This document shows positions 11,912-23,300 of a stretch of 64,000 nt of DNA, piece after piece. Every line of letters begins with the position of its first letter. Positions within the stretch are counted from its first letter, which is position 1. Source of the stretch: Daucus carota subsp. sativus (taxonomy: Eukaryota; Streptophyta; Magnoliopsida; Apiales; Apiaceae); the NCBI RefSeq assembly GCF_001625215.2, contig NC_030381.2:48321214-48385213 (forward strand), read 5' to 3'. Made by a program: the position numbers and the translations under genes. The notes under the pieces were generated by a model. The model saw only the letters and a program-made list of their open reading frames with translations. It searched no databases and was not told the DNA's origin.

Positions 11912-12105
11912 CACCATGCTAATATACTAGGAATGGTTTCTACATCATGTTTTGATTCTTAATATACATTTTTAGGTGTTTTGATCGAAATTATATCATT
12001 TGTCATGCATGCAAATATATGCAGTTTACTCACCATGCTAATATACTAGGAACGGCTCCCACATGACCGTTTTGATTTTCAACACACATTTTTAACTATT
12101 TTAAC
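11912..12105. repeat. Diverged direct duplication, about 75-bp unit
   Basis: 'caccatgctaatatactagg' begins at about 11911 and again at about 12031. Both copies continue with similar sequence ending in 'cacatttttaxxtxttttxa'. An ordinary local duplication. Confidence 0.55.
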
Positions 12106-12238
12106 TTGCAAATAGTTAAAAATATTTTTCTTAAAATTTGTTTTAAGATATGTAATCAATACGAACTAAATCACGAGTAAATTTTACTGTGTAATCATCC
12201 AAAAATGAGCATCAAAAGTAGAAGCAACATAAAAGATA

Positions 12239-12725
12239 CTCCCTCCGTCCCAATGAATTATATACATTGGGATTGGACACGGAAACCAAGAAAAAATACA
12301 AGAAATGAGTAAAGTTAAAAGGAAAGTGGGTAAAGTGGTGGAACTCACATATTTTTTAATAATAAATTTGAGATAATGGAGAAAAATAGTGAGTGTAATA
12401 GTGTTTTTATTATGATTAGTGCTAGGTGCACATAATTGTGCACATAATGATGTGGCAATTGAGGTGGAGGGTTTAATTGGGTGGTTGATGTGAATACAGG
12501 GGGCTCATTCCAATAAAAACCTCCCACATGTTATTATGTACACAATTCTGTATATAATTATGTGCACCAAGCATTTTCCTTTTATATTATAGAATGGAAA
12601 TAGTGGGAGAATGTTATGGGTGTCATAGTATATTATATTATAAAAAATTGCTATTTTGGGAATGTATAGAAACGATGAAATATCTCAAAAAAGAAACAGT
12701 ATAAAATTGATTGGGACGGAGGGAG
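12239..12725. mobile_element. Stowaway MITE (interrupted by a nested MITE)
   Basis: Begins CTCCCTCCGTCCCAATGAA and ends with the inverted match ATTGGGACGGAGGGAG, flanked by TA on both sides. These are the diagnostic Stowaway (Tc1/mariner) terminus and target duplication. Outer parts match a second copy at 39642-39952 over about 310 bp. This copy is longer because another element is inserted at about 12414-12580. Confidence 0.9.
12414..12580. mobile_element. Small MITE nested in the Stowaway copy
   Basis: About 167 bp absent from the related copy at 39642-39952. It has imperfect inverted ends: 'tgctaggtgcacataatt' on the left and 'aattatgtgcaccaagca' on the right. Comparison with the empty site suggests a 3-bp TAT overlap at the junction, but the AT-repeat context makes the exact boundary ambiguous. 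Superfamily not assigned. Confidence 0.7.
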
Positions 12726-12727
12726 TA

Positions 12728-14148
12728 CATGAAGCAACAGTTTTGACTCTAGCCTGGATCAGCTTTTTACATTTGTGTCGAGGTATTTTGTCACAGATTT
12801 CGACTAACTCGTGATAATGTCAACGTTAAGTGGGACATCCGCACAACTTAGATCCGAATTGTAAGAACTAATCCAGAAATCAATGTTTTAATTGCAGTGC
12901 CCTTGCTTGACTATGTAATTCATTATATATGCGAGGGGTGCCCTGTGCATGTTTGTCGGTTTAGAGAATGCAGCTAATTTTACTACTCACAAGGTTTGCT
13001 TATCTCCAGCCTCCAGGTTTATACACCACCTCCAAATAGCCAAATGCTGGGAAATTGCTAAAAAGAACATTTTATGGACTTATTCAAGGCAACCACTCAA
13101 TATTAGCTTATACAGTATATTACTCCTATCTGTGAGTAAAAAGCAGCTTTTAGTCTTTCTTATATTTTACTTATTTTTAGCATGGCCGCTTAAATATCTC
13201 GTACTTGTTCATTTCAAATTCATAACCAGTGTTATATCAAATATGATCGATTTATACATCAATTGAATTAACACTGTGAAAGACCACCATAAGACTTTGG
13301 CTTGCGCTATATATCCTTGAGCTAATATATGCCGTTGAAGTCATTTGTGAATGAGCTAGCATTTGCTATTGAAGTTTTCTGGAATGCCGCTGATTCGATC
13401 AGAAAAGCAACTACGATTATAACTAAGTGCGCATCCAGATTTCGTGCATGTTGAACAATACTTGTTGTCTCCTTTAATGAATTCAGTAAAAAATGAAGAA
13501 AAAAAAATAGATTCACCATTATATATTATATTGTTGATATGCGTAAAACAGTAAAACTAATGAAATACAATAATCTTGCCACTCTTACAATTAGTTCTCA
13601 ACAAGTATGAAATCAAATAATACAAACAACAAGAAAAGCATCATCAAAGATTAATCCTCAATGAGCCAAAATTGAGGATCACAGTTGTAATAATCTCAAA
13701 AACTGAAAACACTACTTTAAGTAAGATTTTCAATTCAAAATACTATTTCAAGTTTAATTTTAGTTCAAAAACACATCTTAAATGGGGTTGTTAAGAAGAA
13801 CCAAAAAATCAGAACATTACAAGAACTAGCATGTTGAATGAATTATAATATTTGAGACATTTTTTGGGATGTAATATTTAAAACAATATTTATAAAAAAT
13901 ACGATGAAAGATTGTACTATATTCGTTCTTTACGAGCAAAGTTGGTGATATCTCGGTGAGGAGATTAAGGAGTGATATTCCCCGTCAAGAATAAAAATGT
14001 GTTGGGAGATCGAATTCAGATATGAAAATTGAAGAAAGTTCCTGAAATTATATTTTCAAGATGATGATATGCTTATAAAGAAAACGAAGACCGGCCACCG
14101 TGGACGTGGAGTGTGATTTGACAAGACCAATGTCAAAAAAAAGGAGTA
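12728..14148. other. Intergenic region without recognised gene
   Basis: AT-rich sequence. The frames at 12949-13266 (plus) and 13519-13322 (minus) have no recognisable domains or splice context. Nothing further is supported. Confidence 0.4.
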
Positions 14149-14151
14149 TAA

Positions 14152-14493
14152 GAGCAGCTCCAATGCAGGCCAAGTGCTGCATTGGAGCGCGTGAAATGGA
14201 ACTGGTCTTCAATTTTACCACTGGAGCATACCTTCTGAGTTGGCCAAAGCCCGGCTTGGTGGCCAGAGCCAACTGCAGCAGGGCTCTGTACTTGTCCTCT
14301 TTTTTATGTTATTTTATTTGTTTGCTTTCTCTGATTGGTTCTTATCTGATGATTGATATTATTTTAATGGGACCCATTTACAATGAAAGTGGGCTTTGCG
14401 TTGTGGTGAAATGGCCATCTTTTTACATAATTCATTTTAATCTACGTGGCAATAAAAAAGGAGAGGGACTTGGGCTTCCCATTATGGATGCTC
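14152..14493. mobile_element. PIF/Harbinger MITE
   Basis: Starts GAGCAGCTCCAATG and ends with the inverted GGATGCTC, flanked by TAA (14149-14151 and 14494-14496). A TTA/TAA 3-bp duplication is the PIF/Harbinger hallmark. Its subterminal 'ccaagtgctgcattggag' resembles the right subterminal part of the adjacent transposase-bearing element, so it is probably a short derivative of that family. Confidence 0.7.
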
Positions 14494-14512
14494 TAACACA
14501 GGAAGTAACTAA

Positions 14513-16587
14513 GAGCACCTCCAGTGGAGGACTACTTCTTGCATCGGTCCTCGTGAAACGACCCGGGCCATGTGTTTCTTTTGTTTTCAGCATTGCGTGA
14601 GTGAAGGAAAAAGCGGCCAGTCCCACCATGGTGGGCTGAGCCACTTTGGCAGACTTTAAATATTTTATCAATTTCCTTGCCTCGTGAAGTGTGTTATTAA
14701 TCAGACATATGTGCTGCAGTTCTTCTTCTGTTTATTTTTCCTGTATAATGTTAATATTAACGTTATATAACGTATATAATTTTTCCAACGGCTATTATTT
14801 TTACTTCTATAAATATAAAATTTTCCTGCCACATTACTCATGTTCTTTGCTTTTTAAAAATTCTTCTACCGAAATATGAATCCAAATAATCCTCATTTTC
14901 ATATGAATCAAAATCCTCATTTTCATATGGATCAAACACCCTCACTAGAAACTTTAAGGAAAGAATTTATTCATGAGTTCTGCTACGATGATACTGAAGA
15001 CAATCGTATGCTCGAACTTTACCATGAAATACATGGACAAAGCTCAGCATCCATGTCTCGGAAAAGTATATACAGAGATCGTGAAGCAGGCCATCAACGT
15101 CTAGAGAAAGATTATTTTTCACCAAATCCTGTTTATCCTGAACAGATATTTCGACGAAGATTTCGTATGGGAAGACATGTCTTTCTTCGTATTGTGGATG
15201 CTCTTTCAAATTTCGATCCATACTTTCAACAAAGGAATGATGCAGTAGGAAGAAAAGGGCTATCACCTTTACAAAAATGTACTGCAGCAATGCGTATGTT
15301 GGCGTATGGAATATCTGCTGATGCTGTTGACGATTATGTTCGTATTGGAGAGACTACTGCGATAGAATGCTTGAAAAAATTTGTTTCTGATGTCATTACG
15401 ATATTTGGAGGTGAGTACCTGCGAAAACCGAACTCTAATGACGTACAACGTCTTTTACAGATGGGTGAGGCTCGTGGCTTTCCTGGTATGATGGGTAGTA
15501 TTGATTGTATGCACTGGCAATGGAAGAATTGTCCTAAAGCATGGAAGGGCATGTTCATGAATGGTCACAAAGGAGTTGCAACAATCGTACTGGAAGCGGT
15601 TGCTTCATCTGATCTATGGATATGGCATGCATTTTTCGGAGTCGCTGGATCAAATAATGACATAAATGTTTTAGATCGATCACCAGTCTTCGATGAGGTG
15701 TTACAAGGTCATGCTCCTGAGGTAAATTATACTATCAATGGAAATCATTATAATAAGGGATATTATTTGACGGATGGAATATATCCAGAATGGGCGACAT
15801 TCGTTAAAACAATACCACGTCCACAAAATGATAAGAGGAAGTTATTTTCAAAATATCAAGAAAGTCAGAGAAAAGATGTGGAACGAACATTTGGTGTGTT
15901 ACAGGCCCGTTTCGCAATTGTACGTGGTCCGGCACGATTTTGGGACAAAGCAGATCTCGGAAAAATTATGAGAGCATGCATCATAATGCATAATATGATT
16001 GTTGAAGACGAGAGGGACACATATGCCACTCAGTTCGGTCCATTACCAATTTATGATGATGCAACAAATGGCTTATCGCAACCAAACCTGGGTGAAGAAC
16101 CTTTTGTCCCGTATGAAACGTATATTCAGAACACTATACAAATACGTGATAAACGGACACATCGTCAGCTACAAAATGACTTGGTTGAGCATATCTCGCA
16201 GTTCCACAATAACCGTTGATTATTTTCATATTGTAACGTTTAAATTTAATATTTTCTCGTGTGGTGTTTTTCTATTTCATGTTTATTAATAATATGATAC
16301 ATTTTAATTAAGAGCCATGTTTTTTATTTTAATAATATGTTAAATATTTATTCATTTGGATTTGATTAATATAATATTATTACATTAAGTTATTAAATTC
16401 TAAAATAATATATCAAATATATAATATAATAAGAATAAAATAAGAATAAAATGGTGCCTGTAAAACTTGGCAAGTGGGCTTGCATTGGAGTGTTGGGGCC
16501 ATTTTTTCTGCCGAGCCATTTCAAGCTGATGTGGCAGATAAAGCTGCAGTTGAGATTGTGAACCGGTCCGCAACACTGTGGGTGCTC
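14513..16587 (+). mobile_element. PIF/Harbinger transposon with intact transposase ORF
   Basis: 2075-bp element. Left end GAGCACCTCCAGTGGAGGAC and right end (inverted) GAGCACCCACAGTGTTGCGG share the 7-bp start and CAGTG. Perfect TAA duplications flank it (14510-14512 and 16588-16590). It contains one long ORF (14876-16219). The second, Myb/SANT-like protein usually found in Harbinger elements is absent. Confidence 0.85.
14876..16219 (+). CDS. PIF/Harbinger DDE transposase (ALP1-like, Plant_tran family)
   Basis: Uninterrupted ORF of 447 aa. It is a DDE nuclease that excises and reinserts Harbinger elements, normally with a Myb-like partner. A helix-turn-helix-like segment spans about 128-170 (LSPLQKCTAAMRMLAYGISA onward). 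The catalytic core shows GSIDCMHWQW (D210), GSNNDINVLDRSPVF (D262), YYLTDGIYP (D300) and ERTFGVLQARF (E336), all intact. The N-terminus holds a short direct repeat (HFHMNQ / HFHMDQ) followed by an acidic segment. The start is the first ATG in frame and gives the usual family length. An exapted ALP1/HARBI1-type host gene is the alternative, but terminal repeats and TAA duplications around it favour a transposon. Confidence 0.93.
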   Translation: MNPNNPHFHMNQNPHFHMDQTPSLETLRKEFIHEFCYDDTEDNRMLELYHEIHGQSSASMSRKSIYRDREAGHQRLEKDYFSPNPVYPEQIFRRRFRMGRHVFLRIVDALSNFDPYFQQRNDAVGRKGLSPLQKCTAAMRMLAYGISADAVDDYVRIGETTAIECLKKFVSDVITIFGGEYLRKPNSNDVQRLLQMGEARGFPGMMGSIDCMHWQWKNCPKAWKGMFMNGHKGVATIVLEAVASSDLWIWHAFFGVAGSNNDINVLDRSPVFDEVLQGHAPEVNYTINGNHYNKGYYLTDGIYPEWATFVKTIPRPQNDKRKLFSKYQESQRKDVERTFGVLQARFAIVRGPARFWDKADLGKIMRACIIMHNMIVEDERDTYATQFGPLPIYDDATNGLSQPNLGEEPFVPYETYIQNTIQIRDKRTHRQLQNDLVEHISQFHNNR

Positions 16588-16759
16588 TAAGGGCAACATG
16601 GCTTTGTTTATTGATATTTGGACATACAAAACTGGACCCCCTCTTGAAGCCGATGAACGGGATTCACAAAAATGCTATACCACTCCTCTACGACCTGTCT
16701 CTTATTTTGTTCCAGCTACACACGGACCTGGACTCTCGACCAAAAGCTTAAACAAGTAC

Positions 16760-17074
16760 GAGCATCTCCGATGAGATGAGATTGGGCATAATTATTTGCT
16801 AAATTCGACAGACATGTTGGTTATAATTTAAAAATAATATGTTATTAATATATTTAAATTGTTAAAATTAAAATAGAATATATCAGTTTAATATAGTAAT
16901 AAATGATGTGTAATCTTTTTACATATTTCCTACGGGCTTGTAGAGGCTTGACAAATATAGTAGATAACATATAGATATGGTTGGAGCGTGAATTTTTAAG
17001 AGGTCGGATATATTTTATTTTTAAGTATGTCAAATCACATTTTAACTAAGAGTTTACTATCGTTGGAAATGCTC
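16760..17074. mobile_element. Degenerate Harbinger-type MITE
   Basis: Left end GAGCATCTCCGATGAGATG and right end inverted GAGCATTTCCAACGATAG, with flanks TAC and TAA. Ends are similar to the other GAGCA elements here; the target duplication has one mismatch. Confidence 0.6.
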
Positions 17075-17077
17075 TAA

Positions 17078-20000
17078 ATACTTCTGATACTTTTCATTTT
17101 TTTATCACTTTACATGAATTTTAAAATATTTATGAAATATAATTTATTTTTAGCAAAAATATTTAAATAGTTAGATTTTAGATTTTATTCAAAAAAATTA
17201 AATCTATAAATTATAATCTGTAAAAATTTTAAAGTATTTGTTAAATCCCGTCCCAAAATAAAGAACCGGGAAAGGAGCAAGATATTACAGCAAAAACAAC
17301 TTGCCCATTTGGTTAATGAATAGATTTTTTTAACTTCGATTAATTATTACATACAATATAAAACACTTATTATCTAATTGAGCATACCTGGCTACTAGAG
17401 TTGGAGGATGCTCATAATACGAAGAAACAGGGTCCAAGCCACCCTCTGGCGAATGCGGTTTTTTGGGGTGAATATAACTTCCCAGTCAATACTCAATTAG
17501 CCAACTTTTGTATTTTGGCAAAATCATTTACACAGTTGCACAAAAATTAGTCAAAATTAAGGCAATTAATGCATATATCCTTTTCTTTTCTTTTTTTGTA
17601 CTATATCATTTTTTGTTTATTTGTTTTCTTGTAAATTATACTATATCTCATGCAATCTCAGTCCATTCTTTTTCTGTTGGTCTAGTGGTCAGTGGACCAA
17701 TTGTTGATTATGAAAATTTTGCCTCACTCTTGGTTAATAGTAAAAGATTAGGGAGGTTGCGGAGAAAACCACTGCGGCTTCCTCGCTTATCGCCTAATAA
17801 AATGAGTATTGAGTAGTAACAACAAGTCTATTCATGAACCAAAGCCAATTGTCTAATTAGGATCTGGTGGGAATTTTCGGGTGTTAGGTCCTATTACCAC
17901 TGTATCCATTATTACCGTTGTGGAGGTTTGAATATTCGTAAAAACGCTACGATCGTCTTCGTTTCTGTTAGGATTAATCTTCGCGTAGCGTTTACACGAT
18001 CTGTTGTTTTCTTTTCAAATTGGAAATGCTAGATTATCGGACGTTAATAACTGATTGTTCTTGACATTACTTCCAGATTTTATGAGATCTGGGCCCATTT
18101 TTCCTTTTTTAATTGCTATGTACGGCAATTCCAACTGCCATTTCCTTTAACAGTTGCTGATTACAGGACAACTTAGAATCCACGAAGGTTTTAGAACATA
18201 TGAAGAGTCAGGCTAAAATTGAAGGATTGGTCCTTATTTACACAAGGTACATGACTTATAACATCATCACTGTCGCTTGTTGTTTAAGCTTATTCTTCTG
18301 TATCCTGAACAGAAAATAATAATGTACAACCCTGATACGTATTAATATCTTTGATTCAAATATGATATTTATGTAGACATTACAGGAATGGGTGTAGTGA
18401 GTGTTTAAGCCTGCCCAAACAATTACAAAGTGATTGGTGGTTAGATCAGAGGATTGAAATTTTATCTTTTTAATGACTGTATCACTTCTTCTGGAAATCA
18501 GAGTTATCTCGTTGTTTCTTTACTGCATAAGGACACCTTCAGGACAAGTTTCTTCATATATATACATTACGGGTTTTTTTTTATGCTTTACAGTTTTTCT
18601 ATATCCTTGTGACCTAAAGTTGCTAGGAGGACTATTGTGATAAAGGAAAAGATGTTTACTCTGTTAAGCATCTGCTGAAAAATTTCGATCTGATTATAAT
18701 CACAAATAAGTTTAGTGGGATGGAGAAATTTTTTAATTCACATTCTCTGCTTGCCTTATTTGTGATTGTCAGCATCATATTTATTGCTTTGTTTGCACCT
18801 AAAAATCTTTAATTGTGTCTTTGAATACCATAAACTCCTAATTTTGATATCTATCCACATTTTTCATGCTCTTCTGCATCTCTTTCCCATGATTTAAATT
18901 ATATATAATGTATGGTATTTTAGCCGTGGAAATTTTGGGTACTGGGTCAGGTCGAGTCCGTTAACAGTCTTGGTATAATCACATTTGTATTATTTATCTA
19001 TCATGTGTATATATTTTATGGAGTCTAGTCGTTGTCGAGTTGGAAAATTATTATTGGTGGTGGATTGGTAATTTTATCTCTTTTGTTTGACTTGCTTCTT
19101 GCGATAATTCGTTTAGCAGTTCTCAGAGATTTTCTAATAATTTAACTTACATTTCTTGTTCAGGTGTGCTTCCTTCCTGGCAATCGTGCACTTGGTGCCA
19201 GAAAGGAAATTGCTAAGGGAAAGACTATGAGATTGCTCACTTTTGAAGATATAGAAAACCTAAAGATTGCAGAAGGAATTGGCAAAAACATGCTTTGAGA
19301 TATAATCCGAAACTTCCACACGTCTTGCTCCAGAAATAGCTTAATCCAGTGAAGGCTAGTTGAACTCTTAAATTATCTAGTACTTTCATATGCCTGGTTT
19401 CATAAATATTTCTGTCTAATTCTAAGCAGGAAACCTGTCAAGAAGGTCATGATGGTAAAAACAAAGTTCCAATTATTTACGTGGCATATTTACCAAATCT
19501 ACCGACGGTCACAATCTCTTACATCCTGAAATGTCGAACCATTGTTCGTCATATATCGTATCATAGAAAATCTAAAGTATGATTCACATGTTTTATATTA
19601 TTGGACTAGGTTTTCTTATATGTATTGCCGCTCATTCAATTATATGATGAATGATTTATATTTTTAGGTGAAACACTATAATTGCTAATTAGAGAGATCA
19701 ATATAATATCACTGAATGATTGTATTTATTTTTATTACTGAAGCTCGTCCATTATCCCTTAAAAGCACTAAGAGGAAATCACACACTGTCTGCAGCATTA
19801 ACCTATGCGAAATTTCCAGCTTGTTTTTTCTCTAAATGGAACCATGTAATGAACATTGTTGATTTTTGTATCTTAAAGTAGTGGTCCTAGCCATTATGTT
19901 GGAATATACCATTGATATCTAGAGGGCTAAGTCGATACTGTAGCCCATAACTGTGTCCCGCCTTCTATGAGCAAAATAAGATTTCCTAATCAAGTAAATC

Positions 20001-20301
20001 TGTATTGGAAACAGTTCATACATATGGCGTGATACATCATTGCAGTGTTGCATGTTTTTTTGCTTCTGCTGAGTCTAGCAACAAATGTTGATGTTGTCTG
20101 TTGGGAGTGCTTTGGAGCAACTTTGTAGTTTGGCTTGTTCAATTTCCACTTTCCTGTATGCGTGTGTATCCTCAGAGCTTGATTAGAAATCTAGATTAAA
20201 TACAGTGGCAAACTCATTTTAAACTACTACTGTATTATTTTGTTACTTGAAGTGCAGATCTCTAGGCATTTCTATGTAGGCTTTAATTATCATTGTATGT
20301 A
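17078..20301. other. Intergenic region with orphan exon-like segments
   Basis: Contains a palindrome pair at about 17942-17992 (AAACGCTACG and CGTAGCGTTT) and the two exon-like segments described separately at 18166-19298. The right part is the 3' flank of the K+ channel gene. No complete gene model could be built. Confidence 0.4.
18166..19298 (+). pseudogene. Two exon-like coding segments of unknown gene (possible remnant)
   Basis: Segment A (about 18166-18245) lies between acceptor-like TTACAG and donor AAG|GTACAT and reads DNLESTKVLEHMKSQAKIEG. Segment B begins after TTGTTCAG at about 19165, reads VCFLPGNRALGARKEIAKGK and then LLTFEDIENLKIAEGIGKNML, and stops at TGA (about 19298). The phases do not agree: joining A to B by the obvious sites shifts segment B out of this frame to an early stop. 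No family was recognised. It may be a decayed gene, an unresolved small gene, or chance. Confidence 0.25.
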
Positions 20302-23300
20302 TCATACGCTTTCATATGTTTCTGGTATGAGAAATAAATGGTCTTCATCTCGGATGAGATTTAAGTCATCTATCTCTGCATTCTCTGAATTTACAACTTT
20401 TGTAATATTATAGCCTCCAAACTTTTGACCTGCAATTTGACAAGATGCAAAAAATTAAATTAATGAAAATCAAAGTGAGAATAGTTCATTCAAATAGCAA
20501 TAATCGCCTCCTGAAAAGAAAAATAGCAATAACCACCTAGTTTAGAAATCTGAGTTTCTTTTGATTTCAGTTTAAATTTGAATTTTTCCAATATCAAATC
20601 AAACTGATGGGTTACTGTCTGCTGTTTCAGGTTTCTGTTATTTATGGTTGAACAAAGCGTACCTGCAGTATGAAATAGCTCTTCCATGGAATCAGGTAGG
20701 ATCATTAACTTCCCAGGATGCTTTGGTAGTGTATTGTCCTTTATAAACTTCAAGTGAACTGTGACTCTCCTTCTACTGAATTTAACAACATCAGCATCAG
20801 TAGGATGGGTCGAACTATTTGAGCCAAATGATGTAGAATTTTTAACAAATGGAGTGAAATAAGTGATTGGACCATTTGATGGTGGTTTAAATTGGTCACT
20901 CCTGGTGGTTTCTGATGTGTCTGAAAGAACATCTACCCTGTGTTCATCTGTTACACTTTTAATTTCATAATCTTGTGCAAGGTTGTCAATAGATTTGCTT
21001 CCTAGCTGTTCTGATAGAGCTTTTGGTGTCCACCCTCTGGCATCTGGCTTGTTCTTACTTATATTTCTTTCGAACAACATCCTTGGAGTATTAAGCTGCC
21101 CCTTGCAAAAATTATGAAGAGCAGTCTGGTCATACATTGTTGAGTTTAAATCCATCCTATATGTATGAAGAGCCCTCGAACGCCCTGATTGTACCTTCTC
21201 TTCAACTTCTAATTTCTTTGATTCTTGAGGCATTAGGTCTTCATTAGAAACATCTTTTGTGTCATAAGATTGGGTTTTTTCGGATTCACCGTCTAGCACC
21301 TGACTGGAGTCTGATTTCTGACAATTCTGCTGTAAAAGGCTATTTCTATTAAATCCTTTTACTTTTTAGATTTCAGAAACAAGTAAACCAATATTTCCAG
21401 AAAAGTGCATATCCATTTTTGTGAAGTTTAAAATTTAATACCTGGTAAAAGTTGTTCATGATAATTTGTCCTTCTTCAGCATTTGCCTGAATAATGCCCA
21501 TAAGAGCAGGTCCACTCAGTCTTAGTATTTGAGAAATTTTAGTGGTTCGAGCAGTAAATGGCTGTGGCCTGTGGCACAAAACCCCTAGTTCTCCAAACAC
21601 ATCCCCTGGAGTTGCCTTGCAGAGGACCTGCAACAATGTTAGGAATATATATCAGGATCAATGGCTAGATGCACTGTAAATTATTATGTACTTATTGGAG
21701 ATGACGTACTTGATCATGGCCGTTAATATTTTTTATCAAATCCTGCCATGACAAAATAGCCTTATCAGCAACTATGTAAAAGATTTCAAGATAATAAATG
21801 AGATGTGTAAGAAGCTAACTCACCACTGCTCCTGAGACTAGTATGTACAAGTCTGTTGGAGCCTCATTTTGTAGAATCACGTCTTCCTTTGGTGAATAAT
21901 AATCAGCTTCTATTTCAGTGACCTTCAGTCAAACAGTTTCTTGTGTTAGAACCTCGTAGCTATTATGCATATATGCATGAGAACAACGGAAGAGCCTCAC
22001 TGAATTAGGCACTGCTATCATATATGTATGTAACAGGACAAAATGATTAAATTAGGCAGAAAAAGAATACCAGTTGGAACAGGTAGTCAACAGAAACTCC
22101 TTGAAAAAGTTTGGCATTCTGAATAACTGGAAAATAGAGATGATGTGCGATGCTCAAGCGTATTGCTTTTGGCAGACTATTTAAGGTCTCTTGCTGTTTT
22201 AATCCTTCTGTTCTGAACTTGAGGCATATGTGTGACAAGAGTTGATCCTTAATAGCAGAGGGTAATTGGTTGTGTTTTGCAAATTCTGATGCTGCTCTGA
22301 TGGTATCCCTCTGCAACACCAAGCACAAATGTACAACAAATTAATGTTCACAGACTTAACTAAACATCATTTTTACTATAAAGTTGACATGAAAATATAT
22401 TTAATGGCCGATCATAGATTAGCATTTTGGGGCATAATTCCCTAACAAAAACTCTTTATATATTATATTTATAATGTTGTACCATGCTCGAATTTATGTG
22501 CTCCCCTCTTAACTTTTCCTTGTTACCTTTATAGTAAGAGATGAACATTTAAGAACTTTATACCTATATATATAGTTTTGTAAATTTTTTAGGCTGGTAG
22601 ATATTTACACCTGATTTTGGCTTAAAACTACTTCTTATATTCAAACATAACATGAGTGTGGGTAAGGGACATTTTAAAATAGTGATTTGTGTGTGTGTGT
22701 GTGTGTGTGTTTATAGCTCTGGCAATAGGGTTCAAATCCCTGTCTACAGCTTTAGAGAACTGGAGGCAATATAACAATGTTAATCTGTCCCCAGTTATAA
22801 TTTCATTGGTTATAAAGTATGCAAGGATTTTGAATATTTTCCCGTATAGTTTCTATTTCCAGTGAAGAATATAATAGAACTCCTAATTATATTGGGAATT
22901 TACTTGCTATTGTATCTTCTATGGACCTGATAAATGAAGCAAATTATTTTTATGCAGATTAAAAAATGGTATGGAAAGGGAAGATAGATGTGTATAAAGG
23001 GCATACAAAATCTCTAGTGCAGCTGGTCCAGTGAACAACGAGATTTGTCATGTTCCCAATGAGGTATGATGTCAATCCCAGATTAAATAGCATGTAGAAG
23101 ATATCAAACAGCATCTCTCTTGTGTTCTCAGCATGCAAGTCGCCATATCCTGTCGTAGTTAGTGTTACTATCGACCAGTATATGGAAATAACATATCTTT
23201 CCCATAGGCTTTCTTCCTTAAATTTTTGGTAGACCGAACCAATCCAGGTTCTTTCTGGATTAGGATATCTATCTGCAATCAAGTAGTTAAAGCATCCAGC

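Noticed and set aside
22720..22760. tRNA-like 'ggttcaaatccc' segment
   Set aside because: No D-arm, anticodon stem or acceptor stem around it, and it lies inside a K+ channel intron.
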